Shown piece after piece: positions 26,730 through 36,508 of a DNA stretch of 64,000 nucleotides. The notes under the pieces are model-generated. The model saw only the letters and a list, made by a program, of their open reading frames with translations, ran no database searches and had not been told where the DNA came from. A program made the translations under genes and the position numbers. Within the stretch, counting starts at the first letter, position 1. Every line of letters starts with the position of its first letter. Source of the stretch: Zobellia roscoffensis (GTDB lineage Bacteria; Bacteroidota; Bacteroidia; Flavobacteriales; Flavobacteriaceae); the NCBI RefSeq assembly GCF_015330165.1, contig NZ_JADDXT010000002.1:62001-126000 (forward strand). The letters run 5' to 3'.

Positions 26730-28940
26730 TTAATTCGCTACCTCACTAATGAATTTCAGTCGGTATAAGCGTAGCTCTTCGTCTTCATAATCCCCATCAA
26801 ACTCTTTCATGGCTTCTTCGAGGTCATCGGTTTCGGCTTCTAAGAAATAATCATGGATTTCTTCTTGTTGATCCTCATCAAGCACTTCATCAATCCAGTA
26901 ATCTAAATTCAGCTTTGTCCCGCTAAAAACAATCTGTTCCATTTCCTTAATTAGCTGAGGAATCTCAATTCCTTTTGCTGATGCAATATCACTTAATGGC
27001 AGTTTGCGGTCAACATTTTGTATAATGTATAATTTAAGAGCAGAGTTTGCACCAGTACTTTTTACTACAAGATCATCTGGCCTAATAATCTCATTCTCTT
27101 CAACATAACTTGCTATAAATGCAATAAAAGGTTTTCCATATTTTTTGGCTTTTCCTTCACCTACACCATAAATAGTGGTAAGTTCTTCTTGAGTTACAGG
27201 ATATTTCATTGCCATATCTTCCAACGATGGATCTTGAAAAACTACAAATGGAGGCACTCCAAGCTTATCCGCTTGACTTTTACGCAAATTCTTAAGTTGT
27301 TTCAACAGCTTTTCATCAGAAACTCCTGCTTTTGCCGCACTTACAATAGCATCGTTCCCCTCTTTGGTATACGTATGATCCACCGTCATCATAAAAGACT
27401 CAGGCGACTTTAAATACGCTTTACCCTCATCTGTTACACACAATATTCCATACTGCTCTATCTCCTTTTTTAGAAGACCGGCAACTAGCGTCTGGCGTAT
27501 TAATGCCATCCAGTACTCTTTATCTTTATCCTTACCTATTCCAAACTCCTCTTTTTCATCTGATTTATGAGATGTAATCAAGGCATTCACCTTTCCTAAA
27601 AGGGTTCGTACAACTTCTTTAGATTTAAACTTTTCATGAGTAGCCTTCACTACTTTTATAAGCTTAATTACATTTTCTCTAGCCTCTTGTTTCTCTTTTG
27701 GATTTCTGGTATTATCATCCATATCTGCTCCATCACCATTCACATCATCAAACTCTTCTCCAAAATAATGAAGCATGAATTTTCTACGTGACATAGATGT
27801 TTCTGCATAGGCTACAACCTCCTGCAACAAAGCATTACCAATTTCTTGTTCAGCAACCGGTTTATTAGACATGAATTTTTCCAGCTTCTCTATATCCTTG
27901 TACGCGTAGAACGCTAAACAATGCCCTTCACCATCATCTCTACCTGCCCTACCCGTTTCTTGATAGTAACTCTCAATACTTTTAGGTATATCATGATGAA
28001 TCACAAAACGAACATCCGGCTTATCTATACCCATCCCAAAAGCAATAGTAGCAACAACTACATCTACATCTTCCATCAAGAACATATCTTGATATTTTGA
28101 ACGGGTTTTTGCGTCAAAACCTGCGTGATAAGGTACAGCACTAACTCCGTTTACCTGAAGCACTTGTGCCAATTCTTCCACACGCTTTCTGCTCAAACAA
28201 TATATAATTCCGGATTTTCCTGTATTTTTCTTTACGAAACGGATAATATCAGAATCAACATTGGCTGTTTTAGGACGTACCTCATAAAAAAGGTTGGGTC
28301 TATTGAAAGACGCTTTAAACGTGGTGGCATCAGTTATGCCTAAATTTTTAATAATATCTTCTTGAACCTTTGGAGTAGCGGTAGCAGTAAGTGCAATTAT
28401 CGCAATATTTTCATTTAATCTATTGACAATATTCCTTAAATTTCTATACTCTGGTCTAAAATCATGGCCCCATTCAGAAATACAATGTGCCTCATCTACA
28501 GCTACAAAAGACAGCTCTACAGATTGAAGAAATTCAATATACTCCTCTTTGGTCAATGATTCCGGTGCAACGTACAAAAGCTTTGTAATACCATCTCTGA
28601 TATCTTGTTTAACCTGCCTAACCTCCGTTTTTGTTAATGAAGAATTGAGTACGTGGGCAATACCAAACTGATCGGAAATACCTCTTATAGCATCTACCTG
28701 ATTTTTCATTAATGCTATTAAAGGCGAAACCACAATGGCCGTACCTTCTTTCATTAATGCCGGAAGTTGGTAACAAAGTGATTTACCTCCACCCGTAGGC
28801 ATTATAGCAAAAGTGTTGTTTCCTTCTAAAAGGCTCGTAACAACACCCTCCTGCAAACCCTTAAATTCAGAAAAACCGAAATGTTTTTTTAACGAAGCAT
28901 GCAAATCAGTTTTTTTCAAAACATTTTTATCTTTTGCCAT
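26730..28940 (-). CDS. recQ: ATP-dependent DNA helicase RecQ
   Basis: 736 residues, a little longer than E. coli RecQ. Motif I is MPTGGGKSLCYQLPAL, motif II DEAHCISEWGHDFRP, motif VI has QETGRAGRD. A zinc/RQC region, an HRDC domain (AMKYPVTQEELTTIYGVGEGKAKKYG is the family hallmark) and an extra acidic C-terminal segment follow, as in other Bacteroidota. It unwinds DNA 3'-5' in recombination and fork repair. Divergent from kdsD; 256 bp between them show no further gene. Confidence 0.95.
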   Translation of the reverse strand: MAKDKNVLKKTDLHASLKKHFGFSEFKGLQEGVVTSLLEGNNTFAIMPTGGGKSLCYQLPALMKEGTAIVVSPLIALMKNQVDAIRGISDQFGIAHVLNSSLTKTEVRQVKQDIRDGITKLLYVAPESLTKEEYIEFLQSVELSFVAVDEAHCISEWGHDFRPEYRNLRNIVNRLNENIAIIALTATATPKVQEDIIKNLGITDATTFKASFNRPNLFYEVRPKTANVDSDIIRFVKKNTGKSGIIYCLSRKRVEELAQVLQVNGVSAVPYHAGFDAKTRSKYQDMFLMEDVDVVVATIAFGMGIDKPDVRFVIHHDIPKSIESYYQETGRAGRDDGEGHCLAFYAYKDIEKLEKFMSNKPVAEQEIGNALLQEVVAYAETSMSRRKFMLHYFGEEFDDVNGDGADMDDNTRNPKEKQEARENVIKLIKVVKATHEKFKSKEVVRTLLGKVNALITSHKSDEKEEFGIGKDKDKEYWMALIRQTLVAGLLKKEIEQYGILCVTDEGKAYLKSPESFMMTVDHTYTKEGNDAIVSAAKAGVSDEKLLKQLKNLRKSQADKLGVPPFVVFQDPSLEDMAMKYPVTQEELTTIYGVGEGKAKKYGKPFIAFIASYVEENEIIRPDDLVVKSTGANSALKLYIIQNVDRKLPLSDIASAKGIEIPQLIKEMEQIVFSGTKLNLDYWIDEVLDEDQQEEIHDYFLEAETDDLEEAMKEFDGDYEDEELRLYRLKFISEVAN

Positions 28941-29196
28941 CTTTCGTAAAAAACTTTAGGTAATTGTATCTTAATTGTTGAAATATCATACTTTTCGTTA
29001 CGGGGGACTCTAATTTAGTCAAAATATATTTAAGGGTATTAAATTAGCTATACGTCAAGATTATGTAATTTTGTAATCTTAAATATAAAACAAAGTTTTA
29101 GAAACCATTCCGGTTTTGGAATAGTTTTATTCAAAACGAACGTATTTGTCGATTACCAGCACATAATCATAACAGAATTTTAACCTTTTTCATAGT

Positions 29197-30162
29197 TTGA
29201 ACAATAGCAAAGCTATTCTTGCGACAGCCAAGAAAACGATAGAAACAGAAAGTGCATCTATATATAATTTGAGCACTCTATTAAACGAAGAATTTTCGGA
29301 TGCAGTAAATTGTATTCTTGAGTCTAAAGGAAGGGTTATTGTTTCCGGCATAGGCAAAAGTGCTATAATTGCCTCTAAAATTACCGCAACATTAAACTCT
29401 ACGGGAACACCGGCCATCTTTATGCATGCCGGTGATGCCATTCACGGAGACCTTGGAACCATTCAAGAAGATGATGTGGTGGTCTGCATTTCAAAAAGTG
29501 GTAGTACCCCGGAAATAAAAATGTTAATACCCCTTGTAAAAAGAGGAACCAACAAACTTATAGCCATGACCGGCAATACCGAATCTTATTTGGCCAAAGA
29601 AGCAGATTTTATAATAAATACTTACGTAGAAAAAGAAGCTTGCCCAAACAACTTAGCGCCCACCACCAGTACCACTGCCCAACTTGTTATGGGAGATGCG
29701 CTTGCCATCTGTTTGCTTCAACTAAAAGGGTTCAGCAGTAAGGATTTTGCTAAATATCACCCCGGCGGCTCTTTAGGAAAACGTTTGTACCTAAGGGTTT
29801 CGGATATTGTAGGAACCAATCAAAAGCCACAAGTACATATTGATGCGGAGGTTAAAAAAGTAATTGTAGAAATTTCCGAAAAAATGCTTGGCGTAACCGC
29901 GGTTACCCAGAACGAGGAAATAGTAGGTATTGTAACGGACGGTGATATTAGACGCATGCTCAACAAGTACGATAATATTAGTGGCCTAACGGCAAAAGAT
30001 ATAATGAGTAAAAACCCAAAGACTATATCCGTAGATGTTCTTGCCATAGAAGCCTTGGAGCTCATGCAAGAAAAGGGTATCTCACAATTATTGGGTGTAG
30101 ATGGTAAAAAATATATGGGTGTTGTACATTTGCACAACTTGATCAACGAAGGTATATTATAA
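29197..30162 (+). CDS. kdsD: Arabinose-5-phosphate isomerase (KpsF/GutQ family)
   Basis: 321 residues from a TTG start (no suitable ATG). The SIS sugar-isomerase domain (about 35-170; GIGKSAIIASKITATLNSTG, CISKSGSTPEI) is followed by two CBS domains. It turns ribulose-5-phosphate into arabinose-5-phosphate, the precursor of Kdo in lipopolysaccharide. Its stop overlaps the tatC start (TAATG), and lptB follows, so the operon joins LPS precursor supply, protein export and LPS transport. A TAATTTTG box at 29066-29073 may be a promoter -7 element. Confidence 0.93.
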   Translation: MNNSKAILATAKKTIETESASIYNLSTLLNEEFSDAVNCILESKGRVIVSGIGKSAIIASKITATLNSTGTPAIFMHAGDAIHGDLGTIQEDDVVVCISKSGSTPEIKMLIPLVKRGTNKLIAMTGNTESYLAKEADFIINTYVEKEACPNNLAPTTSTTAQLVMGDALAICLLQLKGFSSKDFAKYHPGGSLGKRLYLRVSDIVGTNQKPQVHIDAEVKKVIVEISEKMLGVTAVTQNEEIVGIVTDGDIRRMLNKYDNISGLTAKDIMSKNPKTISVDVLAIEALELMQEKGISQLLGVDGKKYMGVVHLHNLINEGIL

Positions 30163-31016
30163 TGGCGAAGGAAAATACGAAGTCCCCCGATGAAATGTCG
30201 TTTTTAGACCACTTAGAAGAACTAAGATGGCATTTAATACGATCGGTCTTAGCAGTAATCATACTAGCTACAGTGGCATTTGTAATGAGTGGTTTTATTT
30301 TTGACACTGTCATCTTTGGACCCTCTAAAATGGATTTCCCAACATACCGGTTATTTTGTGAAATTGCCACCTACTTGGATTTTGATTCTGCCTTTTGTGC
30401 CGACAAACTTCCGTTTACTATACAGAGTCGTACAATGGGCGGGCAATTTTCTGCCGATATCTGGACAGCTATATGGGTGGGCTTTATTGTAGGCTTCCCC
30501 TATGTTCTCTATGAGCTATGGAAGTTTATTAGCCCAGGACTTCACCCCAATGAAAGAAGGCATTCAAAAGGTTTTATTTTTATTGCCTCGTTTCTCTTTT
30601 TCATGGGTGTCCTTTTTGGATACTATGTGGTTGCCCCACTATCTATCAACTTCTTGGGCACCTACCAAGTAAGTGAAATAGTTTTAAATGAATTTGACCT
30701 TGACTCCTATATCAGTACCGTTAGAACGGCAGTGATTGCCTGTGGAGTTCTTTTTGAGCTGCCTATAATTATATACTTTTTGACAAAAGTGGGCGTGGTG
30801 ACTCCCGAAATACTTAAAAAATACAGGAAAATTGCCTTGGTGGTCGTTTTAATACTCTCTGCGGTAATCACTCCACCAGATGTAACCAGCCAGATTATTG
30901 TAGCGGTACCGGTAATCTTTTTATACCAAGTAAGTATCTATATATCAAAAGTGGTGTTGAAAAAAGAGGCTAAACGCGAGAAAAAAGCAAGAGAAAAAGG
31001 GTTAAAGAAAACGTAA
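30162..31016 (+). CDS. tatC: Sec-independent protein translocase TatC
   Basis: 284 residues with six hydrophobic helices. The N-terminal EMSFLDHLEELRWHLIRS is the TatC signature that forms part of the twin-arginine receptor site; SPGLHPNERRHSKGF lies in the first cytoplasmic loop area. The C-terminus is strongly basic (KKEAKREKKAREKG). No tatA/B gene is adjacent. Possible Tat substrates in this window are the S66 peptidase, the Gfo/Idh oxidoreductase and the sugar isomerase near 62.6 kb, all with RR motifs. Confidence 0.94.
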   Translation: MAKENTKSPDEMSFLDHLEELRWHLIRSVLAVIILATVAFVMSGFIFDTVIFGPSKMDFPTYRLFCEIATYLDFDSAFCADKLPFTIQSRTMGGQFSADIWTAIWVGFIVGFPYVLYELWKFISPGLHPNERRHSKGFIFIASFLFFMGVLFGYYVVAPLSINFLGTYQVSEIVLNEFDLDSYISTVRTAVIACGVLFELPIIIYFLTKVGVVTPEILKKYRKIALVVVLILSAVITPPDVTSQIIVAVPVIFLYQVSIYISKVVLKKEAKREKKAREKGLKKT

Positions 31017-31106
31017 ACGCAAGGCTATTTCAAAAGTTTCCCGTTTCTTTAATTTTTGATGGTCAACAAAATAGACCCTCAAAACAAAAAATACGAAATT
31101 GCTAAG

Positions 31107-31847
31107 ATGAAGTTAAGAGCTGAAAATATAATGAAGGCCTACCGCGGCCGAAAAGTAGTTAAGGGTATTTCCTTGGAAGTAAACCAAGGGGAAATCATAG
31201 GGCTACTTGGTCCCAATGGTGCCGGAAAGACCACTTCTTTCTATATGATCGTTGGCTTGGTAAAGCCAAATGGAGGCAATATTTATTTGGATGGAACGGA
31301 TATTACCAACTTCCCCATGTACAAAAGAGCCCAAAACGGCATTGGGTATCTAGCACAGGAAGCTTCTGTTTTTAGAAAGCTAAGTATAGAAAAAAACATT
31401 CTTAGTGTACTTCAACTTACCAAACTCAGCAAAAAGGAACAGCTGATGAAAATGGAATCTCTCATAGAAGAGTTTAGCTTAGGACACATTCGTAAAAGCC
31501 GTGGAGATTTACTTTCCGGTGGCGAGCGTAGACGTACAGAAATAGCACGTGCGTTGGCTACCGACCCTAAGTTTATTTTATTGGACGAGCCTTTTGCCGG
31601 TGTTGACCCTGTTGCCGTTGAAGACATTCAACGTATTGTAGCTCAACTTAAAGACAAGAACATTGGCATTCTTATCACTGACCACAACGTTCAAGAGACT
31701 TTAGCTATTACAGAAAGGTCTTACCTTATGTTTGAAGGTGGCATCTTAAAATCAGGGCTTCCTGAAGATTTAGCTGCAGACGAAATGGTCCGTAAAGTGT
31801 ATTTAGGTCAAAACTTTGAGCTTCGTAAAAAGAAGCTGGACTTCTAA
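31107..31847 (+). CDS. lptB: LPS export ABC transporter ATP-binding protein LptB
   Basis: 246 residues from the ATG at 31107, where similarity to LptB begins (MKLRAENIMKAYRGRKVVKGI); an ATG at 31059 would add 16 residues. Walker A is GPNGAGKTT, the signature LLSGGERRRTEIARAL, Walker B FILLDEPFAGVDPVAV, and the switch His lies in LITDHNVQE. Drives LPS extraction from the inner membrane with LptFG. Third gene after kdsD and tatC; converges on pssA with 3 bp between stops. Confidence 0.93.
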   Translation: MKLRAENIMKAYRGRKVVKGISLEVNQGEIIGLLGPNGAGKTTSFYMIVGLVKPNGGNIYLDGTDITNFPMYKRAQNGIGYLAQEASVFRKLSIEKNILSVLQLTKLSKKEQLMKMESLIEEFSLGHIRKSRGDLLSGGERRRTEIARALATDPKFILLDEPFAGVDPVAVEDIQRIVAQLKDKNIGILITDHNVQETLAITERSYLMFEGGILKSGLPEDLAADEMVRKVYLGQNFELRKKKLDF

Positions 31848-31850
31848 AAA

Positions 31851-32588
31851 TCAGCTTTTCTCGCTCAAATTAGAAACTAAAGATGCGCCCACGTAAAAAA
31901 CGATAATTACGGGCACGGCCAATACGCGCAATGTCAGCAAAAGAACGGCACTAATGATTATAAAGATATATCGCACCGCATTATCTTTAAAACTCCATGT
32001 TTTGAACTTTAAGGCAAATAATGGAATATTAGCATTTAGTAAGTACGTACTTAAAATCGTCATAAAGACCAAAAACCACGTATTAAGAATTATTCCGTTT
32101 AGCGTATCATTGTCATGATACTGTAAAATCAATGCTAAAGAAAGAATCAACAAAGCATTTGCCGGTGTTGGTAGACCTACAAAAGAAGACACTTGGTTTT
32201 CATCTATATTAAATTTTGCAAGTCGATAGGCCGAGCCTAGGGTGATTAAAAACCCGAACAAGGGAATATAATCCATCAAACTCATAAAAGAATATGCCGA
32301 ACCACCTTCTGACCAACTGCCAAAATTAGCCATATTCAACAATTGAAACATTACAATTCCAGGTACAAGCCCACTTGTAATCATATCCGCAAGAGAATCC
32401 AATTGCACCCCTAACTCACTTTGAACGTTCAAAACCCGCGCCGCCAATCCATCAAAAAAATCAAAGAAAATTCCTAAAAAAACGTATAATGCTGCCATTT
32501 CCAACTGGTTAGACGCCGCAAAAACCGTAGCTACACATCCACAGAAAACATTTAATAAGGTGATAAGATTAGGAATATATTTTTTCAT
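31851..32588 (-). CDS. pssA: CDP-diacylglycerol-serine O-phosphatidyltransferase
   Basis: 245 residues from the ATG at 32588 (MKKYIPNLITLLNVFCGC), the usual start of the family; an ATG 16 codons earlier is possible but lacks a matching extension. The CDP-alcohol phosphotransferase motif DG-x2-AR-x8-G-x3-D-x3-D is clear (FFDGLAARVLNVQSELGVQL, then DSLAD). Seven or eight hydrophobic helices. Makes phosphatidylserine, the precursor of phosphatidylethanolamine, at the inner membrane. Confidence 0.92.
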   Translation of the reverse strand: MKKYIPNLITLLNVFCGCVATVFAASNQLEMAALYVFLGIFFDFFDGLAARVLNVQSELGVQLDSLADMITSGLVPGIVMFQLLNMANFGSWSEGGSAYSFMSLMDYIPLFGFLITLGSAYRLAKFNIDENQVSSFVGLPTPANALLILSLALILQYHDNDTLNGIILNTWFLVFMTILSTYLLNANIPLFALKFKTWSFKDNAVRYIFIIISAVLLLTLRVLAVPVIIVFYVGASLVSNLSEKS

Positions 32589-32690
32589 GAAATCATTTGC
32601 TTTGGGGTAAAAATAACACAATTTAACATCAATCATGTTAGACCATTATTTATTCGGATATTTGCGCAACCAAATTCAGTAAAAACAGAA

Positions 32691-33869
32691 ATGGAATTGA
32701 AAAAATTACTCTTCATATTACTTTTCAGCTTTTCGGTTTTGGGCGCTGCCCAAGCACCTGAATTGACTCCCTTATCCAAAATAAGCGTGATTACCTGTGG
32801 CCCTGGTAGCGAACTGTACTCAACCTTTGGACATAGTGCCATCCGGATTGAAGATTCTAGCCTAGGTATTAACGCTATTTACAATTATGGTACGTTTGAT
32901 TTTACCACGCCTAATTTTTACATGAAATTTACCCGTGGAAAATTGGATTACACACTTGCCAGACAAAGTTTTCCCTATTTTTTAAAAGAATATAAGTATG
33001 AAAATCGTTGGGTAAAAAGCCAAAAACTGGAGTTAACACTGATCGAACGCCAAGAGCTTTTCAATTTTCTTGAAAATAATTACCTTCCGGAAAACAGGGA
33101 TTATAAATACGATTTTTTCTATAACAACTGTGCCACAAAAATATGGGACATACTTAAAGAGGTTTATGGTGATAAACTCATTTTTGATAAAAATTACCTG
33201 AACGAATTGTATACGCACCGGCAACTGATACGCCAAAAGGTTAAAATAAATTCATGGTCCGGTTTTGGTATAGACCTAGCGCTGGGTTCGGTAATAGACG
33301 ATGTTGCCACCGCCAAAGAACATATGTTCTTACCGGATTATATTCTAGAACAGCTAAACGTAGCCAAACTAAATGGTAAACCTTTAGTAGCACAGTCCAA
33401 GGCGTTACTTAAACAGGCGCCTAAAGAATCTAGTTCCAACTTTTTTCTTTCTCCAGAACTCTGGTTAATTGTATTCCTGATTGTAGTATTAACTTTAACT
33501 TATTTTGATTTCAAGAATAATACCCGAAGAAGGTGGCTGGATTTTACCCTGTTTTTCTCCACCGGACTTATAGGTCTGCTTATCATTTTTCTTTGGTTTT
33601 TTACGGACCATAGTGCCACTGCCGGTAATTTTAATTTCTTGTGGGCATTTCCGCCAAACCTAATTATAGCTTTTGTAGTTGCTCAAAAGAGAGGTCCCAA
33701 TTGGATTGCCAAATACGCTATTTTCCTAGCCGGGTTGATTATTATCTCGGGACTTTTATGGATGTTGGGTGTACAGCTTTTTTCCCCTTTGATATTGGCT
33801 ATTTGGGCAGCCCTTATCGCACGGTATTTATTTTTATTCTGGTCTTATCACAAGCCAAAAATCGCATAA
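32691..33869 (+). CDS. DUF4105 membrane protein (Lnb-like lipoprotein N-acyltransferase candidate)
   Basis: 392 residues. Signal peptide (to AAQA), a periplasmic DUF4105 domain (about 25-230) and five or six C-terminal helices. Key residues look like a cysteine/histidine catalytic pair: His48 in STFGHSAIR and Cys147 in FFYNNCATK. DUF4105 is the N-terminal domain of Lnb, reported as a lipoprotein N-acyltransferase of Bacteroidetes, which lack Lnt. That activity for this gene is inferred from domain and topology. The ABC-F gene starts 4 bp after its stop. Confidence 0.8.
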   Translation: MELKKLLFILLFSFSVLGAAQAPELTPLSKISVITCGPGSELYSTFGHSAIRIEDSSLGINAIYNYGTFDFTTPNFYMKFTRGKLDYTLARQSFPYFLKEYKYENRWVKSQKLELTLIERQELFNFLENNYLPENRDYKYDFFYNNCATKIWDILKEVYGDKLIFDKNYLNELYTHRQLIRQKVKINSWSGFGIDLALGSVIDDVATAKEHMFLPDYILEQLNVAKLNGKPLVAQSKALLKQAPKESSSNFFLSPELWLIVFLIVVLTLTYFDFKNNTRRRWLDFTLFFSTGLIGLLIIFLWFFTDHSATAGNFNFLWAFPPNLIIAFVVAQKRGPNWIAKYAIFLAGLIIISGLLWMLGVQLFSPLILAIWAALIARYLFLFWSYHKPKIA

Positions 33870-33873
33870 TTGC

Positions 33874-35754
33874 ATGAACTTACTTACAGTTGAAAATATT
33901 TCAAAATCATATGGCGAGCGTGTCTTGTTCAGTGATCTTTCCTTTGGTATCAATAAAGGCCAGAAAATTGCTTTGATAGCTAAAAACGGAACAGGAAAAA
34001 CATCCATCTTAAATATAATGTCCGGTTTGGATAGTCCAGATTCCGGTCAAGTGAATTACCGAAAAGGTATTCGTGTTTCATTTTTGGACCAAGAACCAGA
34101 TTTTAATCCTGATTTAACGGTAGAGCAGACTATTTTTGCATCGGACAATGAAATACTTCAGGTGATAAATGCCTACGAAAAGGCATTGCACAATACAGAA
34201 GATGCAGATGCGTACCAAACTGCTTTTGAAGCAATGGATCGTTTTGATGCTTGGGATTTTGAAACACTCTACAAACAAATCCTTTATAAGTTAAAATTAG
34301 ATGATTTAAATGCTAAGGTAGGTTTACTTTCTGGTGGACAGAAAAAGCGTTTATCATTGGCCAATGCCATCATAAATAAACCGGATTTATTAGTTCTTGA
34401 TGAACCTACCAACCACTTAGATCTTGAAATGATAGAGTGGCTAGAGGAATACTTTGCCAAAGAGAATATTAGTCTCTTTATGGTAACGCACGACCGCTAC
34501 TTCTTAGAAAGAGTATGTAATGAAATTATAGAACTGGAAAACGGCCAACTTTACCCCTATAAAGGCAATTACTCATATTACCTAGATAAAAGAGAGGCCC
34601 GTATTGAGCAAGAATCTGTTGAACAACATAAATCCGAACGTCTTTTTAAAAAAGAATTGGAATGGATGCGAAAGCAACCTAAAGCACGTACCACTAAATC
34701 AAAATCACGAATAGATGATTTTAGTGCCATAAAAGAAAAAGCTAGCCAACGCAGGAATGACCACGAGGTTCAGCTAGAAATTAATATGGAGCGTGTGGGC
34801 AGTAAGATTCTTGAACTTCACAAACTTGTAAAATCATATCCCGGAAAACCTATTTTAGATAAGTTTGATTATACGTTCACTAAAGGAGAACGCATAGGAA
34901 TTATAGGTAAAAACGGAACAGGCAAATCCACATTTTTGAATATTGTAACCGGATCGGACCAACCGGATGCTGGAAAGGTCATTGTGGGCGATACCATTAA
35001 ATTTGGTTATTACACCCAAAAAGGAATCAATATAAAAGAAGGTCAAAAGGTTATTGATGTTATCCGCGAATTTGGAGATTTCATCCCTCTTATGAAAGGA
35101 CGCCAAATTTCTGCACAACAGCTATTGGAGCGCTTTCTTTTTGACAGAAAAAAACAGTATGATTTTGTAGATAAATTAAGTGGTGGAGAAAGAAAACGAT
35201 TGTATTTATGTACAATTCTTATTCAAAACCCTAATTTTTTAATTCTTGATGAACCTACCAACGATTTGGATATTGTTACGCTAAATGTTCTTGAAAGCTT
35301 CCTTTTAGACTTTCCTGGGTGTTTAATTGTGGTTTCTCACGACCGGTATTTCATGGATAAAATTGTAGATCACCTATTTATCTTTAGAGGGAACGCCGTT
35401 ATAGAAGATTTTCCTGGAAACTATTCTGATTTCAGAATATACGAAGACAGTAAAGTGCTGGAAAGCAGGGAAGAGAAGGCCAATACAAAAGAAGTAACGG
35501 CAACTAAGTCCGAGCAGAAGCAGAGCAATCCTAAGACTAAACTACCGTATTTAGAACAGAAAGAATATAATAATTTAGAGAAGGACATTAAAAAACTAGA
35601 AACAAAAAAAGTTACCGTCCAGAACAAATTTGCTGATAGTTCATTAAGTGGTGAAGATATAGATAAGCTTTCCATAGATTTAAAAGAAATCAACGAAGCT
35701 ATTGACGCTAAGACAGAACGTTGGTTTGAACTTTCTGCGCAAATGGAGGGGTAA
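33874..35754 (+). CDS. ABC-F family ATPase (Uup-like)
   Basis: 626 residues, two tandem nucleotide-binding domains and no membrane segment. Walker A motifs are AKNGTGKTS and GKNGTGKST; signatures LSGGQKKRL and LSGGERKRL; Walker B LLVLDEPTNHLD and FLILDEPTNDLD. The linker between the domains (RLFKKELEWMRKQPKARTTK) and a C-terminal coiled coil (about 555-626) are those of Uup, which acts on ribosomes and DNA rather than in transport. Probably cotranscribed with the DUF4105 gene. Confidence 0.92.
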   Translation: MNLLTVENISKSYGERVLFSDLSFGINKGQKIALIAKNGTGKTSILNIMSGLDSPDSGQVNYRKGIRVSFLDQEPDFNPDLTVEQTIFASDNEILQVINAYEKALHNTEDADAYQTAFEAMDRFDAWDFETLYKQILYKLKLDDLNAKVGLLSGGQKKRLSLANAIINKPDLLVLDEPTNHLDLEMIEWLEEYFAKENISLFMVTHDRYFLERVCNEIIELENGQLYPYKGNYSYYLDKREARIEQESVEQHKSERLFKKELEWMRKQPKARTTKSKSRIDDFSAIKEKASQRRNDHEVQLEINMERVGSKILELHKLVKSYPGKPILDKFDYTFTKGERIGIIGKNGTGKSTFLNIVTGSDQPDAGKVIVGDTIKFGYYTQKGINIKEGQKVIDVIREFGDFIPLMKGRQISAQQLLERFLFDRKKQYDFVDKLSGGERKRLYLCTILIQNPNFLILDEPTNDLDIVTLNVLESFLLDFPGCLIVVSHDRYFMDKIVDHLFIFRGNAVIEDFPGNYSDFRIYEDSKVLESREEKANTKEVTATKSEQKQSNPKTKLPYLEQKEYNNLEKDIKKLETKKVTVQNKFADSSLSGEDIDKLSIDLKEINEAIDAKTERWFELSAQMEG

Positions 35755-35775
35755 TTCCGCCAAAAATAGTTCTAC

Positions 35776-36279
35776 GTGCAAAAGTTACGAAAACGTCTAA
35801 AATTCTTATCTAAATCAACCAATCAACATGGGGTGCACTCTCCTTTTATATATAGCTACGTCACAAAATGCCTATATTCCCAACAGAAATACAAGAACCC
35901 TAAAAGCTTAAATATTCTTTTGAAAAGTATTGCTTATTTTGAAGCAAAGCGAATCATGCTTCCAGATAGTGAAATTGGCTTAAGAGAAATAATCCTTAGA
36001 AACTTTCCCAATACTGAATTTGTAACGGCAGCAGCAGATATTATTTTTCTTCCTAAAGATGCAATCAAGCAAGCAAAAAAAATTATCTCTGAAGAGAAAA
36101 ATCTCAACAACAATACTATGCTTTTAATAGATGGTATCTACCTGTCTGATCAAAATGAAGCTATTTGGAAAACTTTAAAACAAAATCCCAAAGTAACCGT
36201 AACGGTTGATATGTTTTATTGCGGAGCTATTTTCGTTCGAAGGGAACAAGTAAAAGAGCATTTTAAAATTCGGATTTAA
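35776..36279 (+). CDS. Shortened relative of a class I SAM methyltransferase family
   Basis: 167 residues from a GTG start. The N-terminus (KFLSKSTNQHGVHSPFIYSYVTKCLY) and the C-terminus (NPKVTVTVDMFYCGAIFVRREQVKEHFKIRI, shown here in part) match the two ends of a flavobacterial methyltransferase-like family of about 240-260 residues. The middle, where the glycine-rich SAM-binding loop (LELGTS type) should be, is missing or rebuilt, so it is probably catalytically dead. The reading frame is intact, which argues for retained function or a recent deletion. It lies 21 bp after the ABC-F gene. Confidence 0.65.
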   Translation: MQKLRKRLKFLSKSTNQHGVHSPFIYSYVTKCLYSQQKYKNPKSLNILLKSIAYFEAKRIMLPDSEIGLREIILRNFPNTEFVTAAADIIFLPKDAIKQAKKIISEEKNLNNNTMLLIDGIYLSDQNEAIWKTLKQNPKVTVTVDMFYCGAIFVRREQVKEHFKIRI

Positions 36280-36306
36280 ACGCTAATTTTAGATTAAATT
36301 GCAATC

Positions 36307-36471
36307 ATGTACAACAATACTATTTATTATATTCTAGGGGCTCTTGCTATCATATACATTTTAATATCAATGAACAATCGTAGGCAATCCAAAGATCGAA
36401 AATCCCGCAAGTTCATGGATACTTACGAGCGTAAAGAATCGATTAAAAAAGAGAACAACCAAGAAGAGTAA
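36307..36471 (+). CDS. Small single-span membrane protein
   Basis: 54 residues from the ATG at 36307. One N-terminal helix (YYILGALAIIYILI, about 7-20) is followed by a strongly charged tail (NNRRQSKDRKSRKFMDTYERK). The start lies 27 bp after the preceding stop and 37 bp before the adenosyltransferase, so it is probably within one operon. Function unknown. The hydrophobic-then-basic layout and the snug spacing support a real gene. Confidence 0.62.
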   Translation: MYNNTIYYILGALAIIYILISMNNRRQSKDRKSRKFMDTYERKESIKKENNQEE

Positions 36472-36508
36472 TCATTTATAATTACTTCCACCAAGTAAAC
36501 CCTTAAAA

